Shown here piece after piece: positions 42,795 through 52,259 of a stretch of 64,000 nucleotides of DNA (position 1 is its first letter; the number at the start of each line of letters is the position of its first letter). Position numbers and translations under genes: made by a program. The stretch is from Phycisphaerales bacterium UBA7800. GTDB lineage: Bacteria > Planctomycetota > Phycisphaerae > Phycisphaerales > Phycisphaeraceae. The notes below the pieces were generated by a model. The model was not told the DNA's origin, did not search any database, and worked only from the letters and a program-made list of their open reading frames with translations. The stretch is from the NCBI GenBank assembly GCA_002480565.1, contig DLCK01000013.1:79585-143584 (forward strand). The letters are read 5' to 3'.

Positions 42795-44645
42795 ATGATG
42801 ATTCGACCACTGCACCTTATGTGCCTTATTCTTGGACTCGTCACATTCGGATGTACCACCAGCCCCTGGGTGAATCAACATCTGGGTGATAAGACAACAA
42901 GCCATCACCCAGTCACCAAAGACACCATCGACCATGCTAAAAAACTCTCCCCCGAACAAGCCGTGGTAATCGATCCTAATATTATTTTCAGCATCAGTAA
43001 CTGTGCAATGGGCTCTCATACAGATTACGCATGGACGCAGACGATCGACGGCCATCCACGTTTCACAGTCGCGTGGCCGAACCATCGTCACGTTTGGCCA
43101 AGTTTTAATTTCATGCAGGTCGATCCGAAGGTCTATCCGATTCTCGTTATGACCTACAGGGCTAAAAACACCGTGCAAAACAGCTTCTGGGATTATCACA
43201 TCGACCTGTTTTCCAAGACTGAAAAATATCGATCACCCTATCGTGGTATTCGCCCTGACGTCCCGACTGTTGGCATGCCTCTCGTGGCTGACGGGCAATT
43301 GCGTGAGTACCGCGTGGATACACGAACCTGTCAGTTCAAACCCGGTGATGGGATCACACCTACCAATCCGTATTACTCCATCTGGTTCGGCACACGATCC
43401 GGTCAACAAGTACCGGCGACTTTTGATTTTGTCGGACTGCGTTTTGAATCAACCGATCAAACCCGACCCCAAACCGCTTATGCAGACGATGTGCCAATCA
43501 GTGTGCGAGTTGTGGATCAAACCGGACTTCCCATCAACAATGCAAAAGTCGTCGTCGATGCTCAACGCCTGAATTTTGCGCGTTCAGACATGACCAACAA
43601 AGAAGGGCTTGCCACCATAACACCCTTGAAAAACGAAGTCGACCAACACATGATCCGTGTGGAAAAAGATGGCTTTGTCACCACCGAATTTTTTAACGTT
43701 ACGCCCCTCGTCAATAAACCTGTCACACTTCATATGAGTAAAGCTGTCGTCTTTCGTGGGACAGTGGTTGATGACCGAGGCAAAGGCATTCCCGACGTAG
43801 CTGTACGCATGTATCCAGCCAATCGCTTTGAATCAAGTAGTGGTGGGAAAGTGAATACGCGCGTCGCTGTCAAAACGGACAGTGATGGTCGTTGGCAGAG
43901 TCCTCCCATGCCCGTGGAAGTCACGGATATGTGCCTGCGATTGACACATCCAGATTATGTCAGTGACAACCATGCCATGATCAAAGCCGGACACTCGGCC
44001 AAGGAAATGACCTTGAACTATCCCATCGCAGTAATGCACGACGGGATCACGTTCCAAAGCAAAGTCATTCCAGCCCAAGACCTCACACTGGAAAAACTTA
44101 AAGTCGTACTGACCATGGATACATTGCACAATGAACAACTCAAAGCTCTGACGCAAAGCAAGGATCAATTCAAATTTTTCACCATTGCCAGACAGTCTGG
44201 CCAAATATTCATTACAGCACAAAACCACGAACCACTGCTCATCGATTTCAATGCTTCGACTAAAGCCCTTCCGGAATCAGTTCAACTCAAACCGGGGCGA
44301 CACCTTGTCGGCCAAATCATCTACCCTTCGGGGATGTCCACCCGGCTTGAGCGACTGGAAATACGCCTTGGTAACAAACAACAATTCAGTGTTCGATCAA
44401 CAAAAATTGACAATGATGGCAACTGGGAATTCAAAAACGCCCCCACCAATGTGCCGTTGATTCTGTATGCCAATGTCCGTAACCAACGTGTGAAAATTGC
44501 GGAGATAGGCCCCAATGAAAACAAGGTTCAAATCACCATGCCAACATCAGACAGTCAGCCGCAAAGCAAATCCAATGGTTCGTCATTGCAACCAAACCTT
44601 GCCAAATTGCTTGGCATCTTTCGTCTGGGCAACACCGCGAAATAA
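42795..44645 (+). CDS. large lipoprotein with CarboxypepD_reg-like domains
   Basis: A 616-residue protein. The ATG at 42795 starts a lipoprotein signal (MMIRPLHLMCLILGLVTFGC), with the lipobox cysteine at 20. Residues about 70-230 are a beta-sandwich with no recognised catalytic motif. Two carboxypeptidase-regulatory-like repeats follow (SVRVVDQTGLPINNAKVVVDA; VFRGTVVDDRGKGIPDVAVRM, each about 80 residues). It is probably an outer-membrane surface protein regulated by the upstream sigma-fusion gene, 34 bp away. The 3' end overlaps the convergent GH gene by 63 bp. Confidence 0.7.
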   Translation: MMIRPLHLMCLILGLVTFGCTTSPWVNQHLGDKTTSHHPVTKDTIDHAKKLSPEQAVVIDPNIIFSISNCAMGSHTDYAWTQTIDGHPRFTVAWPNHRHVWPSFNFMQVDPKVYPILVMTYRAKNTVQNSFWDYHIDLFSKTEKYRSPYRGIRPDVPTVGMPLVADGQLREYRVDTRTCQFKPGDGITPTNPYYSIWFGTRSGQQVPATFDFVGLRFESTDQTRPQTAYADDVPISVRVVDQTGLPINNAKVVVDAQRLNFARSDMTNKEGLATITPLKNEVDQHMIRVEKDGFVTTEFFNVTPLVNKPVTLHMSKAVVFRGTVVDDRGKGIPDVAVRMYPANRFESSSGGKVNTRVAVKTDSDGRWQSPPMPVEVTDMCLRLTHPDYVSDNHAMIKAGHSAKEMTLNYPIAVMHDGITFQSKVIPAQDLTLEKLKVVLTMDTLHNEQLKALTQSKDQFKFFTIARQSGQIFITAQNHEPLLIDFNASTKALPESVQLKPGRHLVGQIIYPSGMSTRLERLEIRLGNKQQFSVRSTKIDNDGNWEFKNAPTNVPLILYANVRNQRVKIAEIGPNENKVQITMPTSDSQPQSKSNGSSLQPNLAKLLGIFRLGNTAK

Positions 44646-47600
44646 TCGCAAACCGTGTCGCCCTGCTTTACGTAATGGGTCCACATCATTAACTACCAAG
44701 GCAAAGCCAATCACATCACCCGCTTGTAACGCGGTGTCGACACCCATTTCAGACCATGGGATCAACACATCGTAGACAGTGCTGTGCTGCTCGCGTGTCA
44801 CTTGCGTTTGGATCAAGGGACGCAACGTATTAGCAGAAATCGACTGGTCATAACTGCGATTGCAAAAGGCGTTGGCCGTGCTGCCATCACCTGCGATAGT
44901 CCATTCATAAACTCGATGCCCTGCTAAACCGCTGCCAACCACACCGGCCTGCCAGGGCTTGAGTGTGTCCACATCAATGGCCAGTTGGATCGAATCCGCT
45001 GCCCATGTTTTTTGTGGTTCGGTTTTGACATACGGTTGATGATGTTCATCATCCGTCACCTGCACCTGTACACGCAAGCCTTGCTCGCTGTAAGTCATCC
45101 GCGTCTTCGCTTGACAGTCATTATCTGGCGCATTGTCACCTGCTTTACCAAAAGGTGCCCACGCGGTGAAGTCCGCCCACGTTCCTTGCGTACTGCCATC
45201 GTTACGTGTGGCTTGCATTGGTGTCCATGTGATTGAATGCTCTGTCACCTTCCCGTTTGGCAGTTGCATATGGATCACCGACTGCTGCTGTTCTGCGAGT
45301 CGACTGTTGGGCATTGCAAATATGACTTGCCGGATACCGTTTGCGGGGATGTCGAGTTGGGTCTTCTTTTGAGGAGTCTGATCCAACCACAATGTCACCT
45401 GTTGTGTTTGGTCTGATTGATTGGATCGCAAAGTTGCCATTAACTTGGGTGTCTCAGAATCGACGGGCCATGTTATTTGCAATGATGACAAATGCAAAGG
45501 CAAGACCAACTCCACCGGTTGCACCTGCCAGTGTCCGTCGATCTTGACAAAGCCTGCATATTTCCCGGGTTTTAATGTCCCTGTTTGCGTTCCCATCGAA
45601 GCCATCGGATAAAACAACTCCTGATTCACATCACGCATATCCATCGTTGTAACGACTTGTCGCGTGGGCAGACTCGTCAAACCTTCCTGATCGGCTTGCA
45701 GATAAATGGGATCTTCACTGACCGTAAAAACAGTTGATACATCAAGGGGCTTACCGAACATGTCTGCAGCATCAGTGATCTGAAATGGCAGTTGGATTTT
45801 CGACACCCCTGCGGTGTCCCACAACGCCATTTGCAACTTGCCATCACGATGCCCCATGACCATGTGCACGGTGGGTGTAAGTTGGTAGTGACCGATAGGA
45901 GTTGATGCAGCAAACCAGCGGGACACGCCTGAAAAAGCAACGTATCCGGGTTGGGGGCGACCTTGTTCATCAATCAGTGAAAACGCTGCTTCGCCGGTAT
46001 TTTTCGTTTTGTATTGGAGGACAAAATATGCCATCCCATCAATGCCCTGACTCCAACCTAGAGCCAATGACCGCGCGGCGTATCGCGCTTGTGTCCAGCG
46101 GTCGACATGCGGCTGCCATGTCCCTTCTGATGCAGTCCAACCAAACTCAGTGAGATAAACTTTCTTCTCCTGTTGGCCGTACTGTTTTAGCAGATCGTTG
46201 AGTTGAACAATTCGTTCAAAAAATGCGTCTTCGGGGGGCGTGCCATCGACATAGGCATGCATCACAATACAGTCGAGTTGATCAAACAAGCCTGCCTTGG
46301 CCAGGTTATTCAGATCACCAATTCGAATGGAATACAGACACGGGCCGCCAAGTTGAAAATTGGGATCAACGGATTTAAGCCCCTTGCGGACAGCGCGGGC
46401 GTACTCGACAAGTTGAGCATGCGTCCCCTTCCAATGTGCCAAAGGTTCGTTGTACATTTCCATGATCAGTGGCAAGGCACGTGACCGGGCATAAGCTGCC
46501 ACCGACCGCGACACATCATCCCAATCTTTAGCTGGATAAAAGGGATTGCCAAAGCCATGCGGTTTGAAATCCGCAGGCAACTGCATCGTCCACAGCGGCA
46601 TGCCGAATGCGAACACACCTGTATGCGCCAAGCCGTCTTTGGCTAAATAGGGATGTGCGGATTCGGATGTCGCTACCGTTGACTGAGCCTGCTGCTGAGT
46701 GACATTTCGGAATGATGTCATCGCCCGATCCCATCGGCCTGATGCAAGTTTGATCAGTTGCGGATCACCATGCACCCGCCACATACCAAAGACCGAATCC
46801 TCCCTGTTTTTTTCAGGGATTGGTGCTCCCAACACCGCGACACGGACATCATGGTTTAGCTGCTTCCCATCATCCAACAGAGCTTGAATTTGCAGGTCAT
46901 ACCAACCGGGTGAATCCAAATGCAACTGCCATGTGCCATCGGACTCTGCTGTGATCGTTTCCCACTGCAATGGCATATCTGGCTTCAGACGTTTAGCGAC
47001 ATTGAAACGGGTGATGCGCTGAGGCGCGTTACTTTGATAAGCCAATGTCGCAGAGTCGGTGGTGAAGACCAGCCCCTTGTCTTTGCTCCACGCAGGCTCG
47101 GTAACTTGGATGCGTTTGAGATTAACCGCTGCCTGTTTGGGTTGGACTTTAATCAGCAGCAAGGTATCCACACGGACTGCGGAGTTGGTGGTACGCATGT
47201 GAAGCGTGACCTGTTTGGTTTGATCGTTAATTTCAACTGAGCCAATTGGAACCCAGTTGATATTGACTTTGTCATTGGCGGTAATGTGTTGGGGCTTTTC
47301 TTCACCAGTGGTCACCGCAAGATCACAAGCACCGCCACCGGTCACATAGACACGAGCATATGCGTCATACACTGCGGATGTAAGTAAATCCGCAGCGATG
47401 TCCCATGTGAGTTGATGCCAGGGCAGACTCTTATCCGCGCCCCGCATTGCAAAACGAGATTTGTCATAACCGACCCATGCGCCCCACCATTTATCATTGG
47501 GTATTTGCGTAGTGCGGAAGATCGTGCGGTCTTGATGCTCGGGTTTTGCAAAGACGTCACCGGCAACTTTGTCGGACTCGTTTTCGCCTTCAAGGAACAG

Positions 47601-47723
47601 GTATTGCTGACTGTCAACAGGTAACTGTACACCCTTGGGTAGCGAGGCTGTATGGACTTGAATGTTCTGTTGAGCCAAGGCAGTCTGCGATAGCAAACAG
47701 AGAATCAAAACAACGTGACGCAT
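44583..47723 (-). CDS. 1046-aa secreted glycoside-hydrolase-like protein with CBM9-like end
   Basis: A signal peptide (1-18, LLSQTALAQ) precedes beta-rich N-terminal domains. A TIM barrel spans about 330-650, with acid/base NEP in LIMEMYNEPLAHWKG and nucleophile region VYLTEFGWTASEG, as in clan GH-A (GH39-like). The C-terminus (about 850-1046) is CBM9-like: FTAWAPFGKAGDNAPDND ... VQVTDDEHHQPY ... DSIQLAID ... PWSEMG, the same architecture as the end of the 1637-aa protein at 20792. It probably degrades an extracellular polysaccharide. A pseudopilin gene precedes it by 46 bp. Confidence 0.84.
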   Translation of the reverse strand: MRHVVLILCLLSQTALAQQNIQVHTASLPKGVQLPVDSQQYLFLEGENESDKVAGDVFAKPEHQDRTIFRTTQIPNDKWWGAWVGYDKSRFAMRGADKSLPWHQLTWDIAADLLTSAVYDAYARVYVTGGGACDLAVTTGEEKPQHITANDKVNINWVPIGSVEINDQTKQVTLHMRTTNSAVRVDTLLLIKVQPKQAAVNLKRIQVTEPAWSKDKGLVFTTDSATLAYQSNAPQRITRFNVAKRLKPDMPLQWETITAESDGTWQLHLDSPGWYDLQIQALLDDGKQLNHDVRVAVLGAPIPEKNREDSVFGMWRVHGDPQLIKLASGRWDRAMTSFRNVTQQQAQSTVATSESAHPYLAKDGLAHTGVFAFGMPLWTMQLPADFKPHGFGNPFYPAKDWDDVSRSVAAYARSRALPLIMEMYNEPLAHWKGTHAQLVEYARAVRKGLKSVDPNFQLGGPCLYSIRIGDLNNLAKAGLFDQLDCIVMHAYVDGTPPEDAFFERIVQLNDLLKQYGQQEKKVYLTEFGWTASEGTWQPHVDRWTQARYAARSLALGWSQGIDGMAYFVLQYKTKNTGEAAFSLIDEQGRPQPGYVAFSGVSRWFAASTPIGHYQLTPTVHMVMGHRDGKLQMALWDTAGVSKIQLPFQITDAADMFGKPLDVSTVFTVSEDPIYLQADQEGLTSLPTRQVVTTMDMRDVNQELFYPMASMGTQTGTLKPGKYAGFVKIDGHWQVQPVELVLPLHLSSLQITWPVDSETPKLMATLRSNQSDQTQQVTLWLDQTPQKKTQLDIPANGIRQVIFAMPNSRLAEQQQSVIHMQLPNGKVTEHSITWTPMQATRNDGSTQGTWADFTAWAPFGKAGDNAPDNDCQAKTRMTYSEQGLRVQVQVTDDEHHQPYVKTEPQKTWAADSIQLAIDVDTLKPWQAGVVGSGLAGHRVYEWTIAGDGSTANAFCNRSYDQSISANTLRPLIQTQVTREQHSTVYDVLIPWSEMGVDTALQAGDVIGFALVVNDVDPLRKAGRHGLRLFRGVAQTKDAKQFGKVWLQ

Positions 47724-47769
47724 GTTGAATTCACTTTCAAAAAAAAGGATTGCGATTAAGGCAGGTTAA

Positions 47770-48477
47770 TCAATACGCGGGGACAAAGTGCTTGCCCCGG
47801 TAGTTGGGGTAGATGGCAAGATTGCTGCCGTTGTAGAACGTGTTGATCCAGGCTTTGTCTTGTGGTTTTACGTGACCGTCCAGATGCAGGACATTGGTTT
47901 TGCCATCGTTGTTACCGTCGGAATAGTGGCGGTAGGCGTTTCGGATCGAATCGTAACATTGGACATAATAGGCACTATCCAAGGAGTCCATGACCCAGAC
48001 GACATCGGTGGGACGTTCGAGCATTTCGTATTTGTAATCGGTGCGTTCGTAGTAGTAGATATCACCTGGGCCCCATGCCGGACCGGAGGTACCTGCACGT
48101 TTTTGCATGAGGATGAGATTTTCACCGTAACTTCGATTGGCTTGAGGAATCATGGGGCAGGTGAGGACGGGCGCCTTTTGCCCGGTGTTGGAACGGATGA
48201 CTTTTTCGTTGTACTTATCCGGTTGGATGTAGACGATTGCTGGTGGCATGTAACCGGCATTGTCATGGGTCCATGCGATGTTCAGGAATCCGACCTGCCG
48301 GAGATTGGCCATGCACTGAGTCGTCTGAGCAGCAATGCGAGCCTTGGCCAAAGCGGGCAGCAGGATGGCAATGAGAAGGCTGACGATAGAGATGACCACC
48401 AGCAGTTCGATGAGCGTGAACGCCTTGCTTTGCACGCGATGTTGGCTGTCATACTTTCCGATTGGCATATGATTCAT
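47770..48477 (-). CDS. prepilin-type pseudopilin
   Basis: A 235-residue protein with the motif KAFTLIELLVVISIVSLLIA at about 19-38. The C-terminal part ends in NVLHLDGHVKPQ, a variant of the H-X9-DG signature with Asn in place of His. It stands 46 bp upstream of the 1046-aa GH gene on the same strand. Third pseudopilin of the window; like the others it heads a regulator-pseudopilin-enzyme module (AraC regulator upstream at 48648). Confidence 0.9.
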   Translation of the reverse strand: MNHMPIGKYDSQHRVQSKAFTLIELLVVISIVSLLIAILLPALAKARIAAQTTQCMANLRQVGFLNIAWTHDNAGYMPPAIVYIQPDKYNEKVIRSNTGQKAPVLTCPMIPQANRSYGENLILMQKRAGTSGPAWGPGDIYYYERTDYKYEMLERPTDVVWVMDSLDSAYYVQCYDSIRNAYRHYSDGNNDGKTNVLHLDGHVKPQDKAWINTFYNGSNLAIYPNYRGKHFVPAY

Positions 48478-48647
48478 ATTCGGCTACCTCCATTTGGATA
48501 TTCATCTCAAATCATCTGATGTTGCAAAACCACCTTAGTGATAGTTAGTTTTAGCCCGCATAGAGGGACAGGCAAGTGAATAATTATGCGCCTATTTGGA
48601 TTATCCTACGCGCAGCTTGACTGGAGATATGAATCGTGACGAATCGG

Positions 48648-49538
48648 TCAGTGAATTAGACGGCGATTGGATTGAACCGACGTCCGATAGGCAGAGGGTG
48701 ATTCGCCGGTTTGACGGGTGAACACACGGGTGAAATAGGCAGCGTCCTGATAACCCACTTCGGTGGCAATTTCTGCAATATGCATACGCGTCCCGCCAAG
48801 CAAAGTCCGAGCATGACGAAGTCGTAATGACTCTAAAAACCGCATGGGTGGCAGGCCGATGACACGGCGAAATAGCGTGTTGAAATAATTGGGTGACAGG
48901 TTCACATGAGCAGCAAACTCCGCAAGTGTCCATGGCGACATGTAATGCTCAGCCATGAGATTCAACACGTCACGGATGGCTTTGTAATGCTCGTCAGCTG
49001 GTGACGGGACAGGGCTTGTACTCTTGGCAACGATCTCATCGGGCTTGACGATGTCTTCCTGCGGCGCGCGATACGCAGTGACGATGATCTGCATGAGTAA
49101 TGATTTGATCGCAAGGTGATGGCCGGGTTGATTACCGTTCCATTCATCGAGCATTTGGCGCATGAGTTTGCCGATGGCTTTACCGGTCTTTCCTGCCAGA
49201 CAGCGTGGTGGTGGATGAAGCATCAGCAGATAAAGTGACTGCATGGCTACAACGGAAAAGTGCGTCCAGATTTTTTGCAGTCCGACTTGTTGATCCAATT
49301 CGCCACGTTGATCCAAGGCTGTGGGAATGATGTAGGCTTGTCCGGGCTTTAGGACGTAGAGTTCGTTTTCCAGAACAAGGTGTCCGCCCCCGTCTTCGAT
49401 GTAGTAAATTTTGTCAGCGATACCAATGTGCGTCGCTGGCATCCACTCATGCGTGAGCGTCACCCGTTCGACAATCTCACAGGTGACCATCGCTTCAGCA
49501 AGCCAGGCTTCAGGATCAAGTTTCGCGGTGGGTGGCAT
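48648..49538 (-). CDS. AraC-family transcriptional regulator
   Basis: A 296-residue AraC regulator. Residues about 1-150 form a cupin-type sensor (IYYIEDGGGHLVLENELYVLKPGQAYIIP). The C-terminus has two HTH motifs, the second IAEIATEVGYQDAAYFTRVFTRQTGESPSAYR. It is on the same strand and directly upstream of the pseudopilin-GH pair (171-bp spacer), the likely targets. Upstream of it is the inverted-repeat element at 49.6 kb. Confidence 0.9.
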   Translation of the reverse strand: MPPTAKLDPEAWLAEAMVTCEIVERVTLTHEWMPATHIGIADKIYYIEDGGGHLVLENELYVLKPGQAYIIPTALDQRGELDQQVGLQKIWTHFSVVAMQSLYLLMLHPPPRCLAGKTGKAIGKLMRQMLDEWNGNQPGHHLAIKSLLMQIIVTAYRAPQEDIVKPDEIVAKSTSPVPSPADEHYKAIRDVLNLMAEHYMSPWTLAEFAAHVNLSPNYFNTLFRRVIGLPPMRFLESLRLRHARTLLGGTRMHIAEIATEVGYQDAAYFTRVFTRQTGESPSAYRTSVQSNRRLIH

Positions 49539-49979
49539 GGTTATAGTGTATCAAGCGTGATAGTTTTGCCACAGAGACACAGTCAGGGTGAACGCATGTG
49601 GACATTTTTGCCTTAGCGAGGCGTCGGCGGTCGCGACGAAATCCGCAGCTGGAGAAAGTTTCGGTATCAAACGTGATGGTTGTGCCCTGAATTTGAGCTT
49701 CGCTCAATCCCGGCTCGACACGAGCCGGCTCGCTAAGGCAAAAAAAACGTACATGCGTTTGCCCTGGAGACACAAAGGCCAAGCCAGAGATCTGAAGGCG
49801 AATAGTTTGAAAGGCAATTAGCCACAGAGATGAACACTGATAAAGACAACGGATTCACTATTGGATGATGCATCAGCGACACGCAGTGTCGCAGCTATTG
49901 GCGATTGACGTGTCTATGTCGCTTTGTTTTGGACTTATAACTCTATGTCTTTGTGATTCAGCCTTAGAGCAAGAACAAC
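49539..49979. other. intergenic repeat region, no gene
   Basis: No credible gene in about 440 bp. It holds a MITE-like inverted repeat (see 49591-49760) and two copies of a phrase of the form GTATCAAxCGTGATxGTTxTGCC, at about 49548 and 49664. There are also several ACAGAGA-type stretches typical of planctomycete intergenic sequence (for example GCCACAGAGACAC near 49569). Confidence 0.5.
49591..49760. repeat. MITE-like inverted-repeat element
   Basis: Terminal inverted repeats of about 30 bp bound a 170-bp segment. The left end, 49591-49620, runs from ACGCATGTGGAC to TTTGCCTTAGCGAG. The right end, 49729-49760, runs from CTCGCTAAGGCAAA to ACATGCGTTT, with small differences. Inside is a perfect hairpin, CGGCTCG-ACA-CGAGCCG (49711-49727). 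No transposase is present, so it would be a non-autonomous element. Confidence 0.55.
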
Positions 49980-50582
49980 TCAGTTACCCAGATTACCCAT
50001 ATCAATGGCGGGTTTCATCATGGTTGGCAGGATGTAGTTGGTGCCGTGGTAGCTGAGGATTTGGCCGGTGATGGAGAAGGTGATCTGGTCGCCACGTTCG
50101 AGCATCATTTCTTCCATGTTCTGGAGCAACTGACAGGGGACGACGATCATCGGGGGTTCGGGTTGGAGCTTACTGTCGGACTTGTAGGCGAAGACCATGT
50201 GCTGGCCGTCATTGGAACGCAGGAGTCGGCCTTGACGGTTGACGACGAATTCACCTTCGCGCCGGAGTTTGGGTTTGGGCATGCCAGGTGCGATGCCCAG
50301 GATTTTGGGGTCCAGATCGATTTTGGGTGATGGGGATAATGCCGGACGTTTTTCGGTTGCTGAAGCAGAGGGTCGTTCGGTGGGTTCGACGACAGGTTGC
50401 TGTTGCTTCATCTTTTTCATCATCTGATCGACGACGTCGGCAGCATCGTTATCTGCTTTGACCGGTTCGGAGACAGTGGGCTTGTCAGCGGATTCTTCAA
50501 CGGGACTGTCCTGAGCGATGGCCAAGCCGTTGAGTAACAGTGCAAAGGCCATGGCGGACAATAAAAGTGAGTTGCGAATCAT
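49980..50582 (-). CDS. secreted protein, unknown function
   Basis: A 200-residue protein with a signal peptide (1-23, MIRNSLLLSAMAFALLLNGLAIA). A disordered acidic and Gln/Pro-rich region (about 25-95) leads to a beta-rich domain of 100 residues with PKLRREGEFVVNRQGRLLRS and GDQITFSITGQILSYHG. No family is recognised. It may be a periplasmic or surface protein; it is followed downstream by the MITE-like region and preceded by a lipoprotein gene on the same strand. Confidence 0.65.
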   Translation of the reverse strand: MIRNSLLLSAMAFALLLNGLAIAQDSPVEESADKPTVSEPVKADNDAADVVDQMMKKMKQQQPVVEPTERPSASATEKRPALSPSPKIDLDPKILGIAPGMPKPKLRREGEFVVNRQGRLLRSNDGQHMVFAYKSDSKLQPEPPMIVVPCQLLQNMEEMMLERGDQITFSITGQILSYHGTNYILPTMMKPAIDMGNLGN

Positions 50583-50658
50583 CAGGACGCCTCCTTGTGT
50601 CGTGAACCGATTGTTGTATCAGTCTGATTTTAATGGTTATGGATCGTTGGATAAAGGA

Positions 50659-51246
50659 TTATTGTGCAGCAGGCATGGGTGTGCCCAGTTCCTGTGGGTA
50701 CATTTGCGAGCTGTCTTCGTGAATAGTTGTTTGGGCTGATGGCGTTGCGGTTTGCCGCATGGCATTTTCGACTGAGGCTTTCCAGACACGCAGACGCGTA
50801 TGCCCCCAACCACCGGGGACATAGTATTTCATATCCACGGTGACAAGTTGCTGGGTTCGACCATCAGGTAAGCCGACTGCTGGGCGGGCGATGTCGATTT
50901 CACCATCAGCTCCACGCAGGCGGATGGCTTTGACTTCGTAGACGGGAACATCCTGCCGAACACCATCGCTGGACCACATGGCTTGATCACCCATTTGCGG
51001 GAGCAGCGATGCATAGGTTGCTGGATCCGTGCCTTCGGGAAGGATCACTTGATAATTACCTTCAACCGGGCGGTAGGTCACCACTGCTTTGAGTGCAGCA
51101 ACGATAGCTTCCTGGATGTACTTGCTGTTGGGATTGTGGGTCGCAAGTGTATCGCCTCGCTGACCGGGAATGTTCACATAAGGTGAGCAGGCGGAAAGTC
51201 CAAGAGCGACAATGAGTATGGCAGCCAATGCGCGAAGCGTGTGCAT
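50659..51246 (-). CDS. small lipoprotein, unknown function
   Basis: A 195-residue protein with a lipobox in ALGLSAC, cysteine at 20. The mature part is a single alpha/beta domain (YIQEAIVAALKAVVTYRPVEGNYQVILPEG, QLVTVDMKYYVPGGWGHTRLRVWKASV). It lies 76 bp upstream of the secreted protein above, on the same strand, so they may be an operon. No enzymatic motif is seen. Confidence 0.68.
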   Translation of the reverse strand: MHTLRALAAILIVALGLSACSPYVNIPGQRGDTLATHNPNSKYIQEAIVAALKAVVTYRPVEGNYQVILPEGTDPATYASLLPQMGDQAMWSSDGVRQDVPVYEVKAIRLRGADGEIDIARPAVGLPDGRTQQLVTVDMKYYVPGGWGHTRLRVWKASVENAMRQTATPSAQTTIHEDSSQMYPQELGTPMPAAQ

Positions 51247-51370
51247 GATGTCCCCTGTTGGTTTTCTGACAAAACATGAAGCAATCTAATGCTATGGATT
51301 CTAACAGGTTTTGTGATTAGGAGAAACGTGTGGAATGGAGCAGTTCAAACAATTAATCGCTGTTTCCGGT

Positions 51371-51492
51371 TTGTCCAAAGGACTAGAGACTAGCGACTTG
51401 GGACCAAGGAAAGGCAAAAGGAATCGAAATAACAGGCATTGCTACCAGTTTAAACCCTAGTCCTAGTGGCTAGTCACGAGTCCCTTGGACAA
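51371..51492. repeat. imperfect inverted repeat between divergent genes
   Basis: The arm 51371-51398, starting TTGTCCAAAGGACTAGAGAC, matches the reverse complement of 51465-51492 at 24 of 28 positions, with a 66-bp centre. It lies in the 474-bp gap between the lipoprotein gene and the DUF1844 gene, in which no gene is seen. It may be a non-autonomous mobile element or a large hairpin. Confidence 0.45.
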
Positions 51493-51720
51493 GAAGAATG
51501 GAGATGTATTGTGAGTCGTACACGAACCTGTTTGATGCAGCATTCAAGGGATAGCATGAAGATTCGTCCTGAGAATGTTAAGGCGTTTGAAACCCACATT
51601 GGCGTTAGATGGATTGATCGCTCATGTTTGTAAGGTGTAAAAAGTTTTCCACCGACTCGCTAAAAAGATCAGAAGTCTTTATACTCTGTTCAACTCCGAT
51701 TTGTTTTACTGGATACCGCC

Positions 51721-52152
51721 ATGACAAACGACTCCAAACCATCGATTCAGGTTGACTCCGACTGGAAGGCTCAGGCTCAGGCCGAGAAAGAAAAACTCGC
51801 CAAAGCCGCAGCCGAGAAAAAAGCTGCATCAAGCAGCACTGCAGGAGCAACATCTGCCGGTGCTGCGCAGGCCGCACCGGGTCAGCAGCAGATCCCTGAA
51901 GCTTCATTTGAAGTTCTCATTTCCACAATGGCTACGCAGGCCCTCTTTTCCTTGGGCGGCATCCCCGACCCACGTACTGGCCAACGCAGGGCACACCTTG
52001 GATTGGCACGTCATCACATTGATTTGTTGACCGTGCTTCAGGAAAAAACCCAAGGCAATCTCTCTGATGAAGAGAACACCATGCTCACGCAAACACTCTA
52101 TGAATTGCGTCAACGCTACATTCAATTGTCCACGCAAGAACGCAATGGCTGA
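51721..52152 (+). CDS. DUF1844 protein
   Basis: A 143-residue protein with a low-complexity N-terminal half rich in Ala, Lys and Gln and a C-terminal DUF1844 domain (about 65-135: FEVLISTMATQALFSLGG, HHIDLLTVLQEKTQGNLSDEENTMLTQTLYELRQRYIQL). DUF1844 is an uncharacterised helical domain of planctomycetes, delta-proteobacteria and others. It stands just upstream of the succinate dehydrogenase genes. Confidence 0.85.
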   Translation: MTNDSKPSIQVDSDWKAQAQAEKEKLAKAAAEKKAASSSTAGATSAGAAQAAPGQQQIPEASFEVLISTMATQALFSLGGIPDPRTGQRRAHLGLARHHIDLLTVLQEKTQGNLSDEENTMLTQTLYELRQRYIQLSTQERNG

Positions 52153-52259
52153 GATTAATCGCTTTTTATGAGCGATCTCGGTTGAAAAAACAAAAGTCTA
52201 TATTATCCTGTTCTTTCTGTTCACAAATTCTGACAGGACCTTCGCAAAGGAATTGCACC

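Noticed and set aside
47788..48519. 243-codon plus-strand open frame opposite the pseudopilin
   Set aside because: The minus strand has the prepilin motif and the DG ending; the plus-strand product is low-complexity Val/Asp/Gly and has no family.
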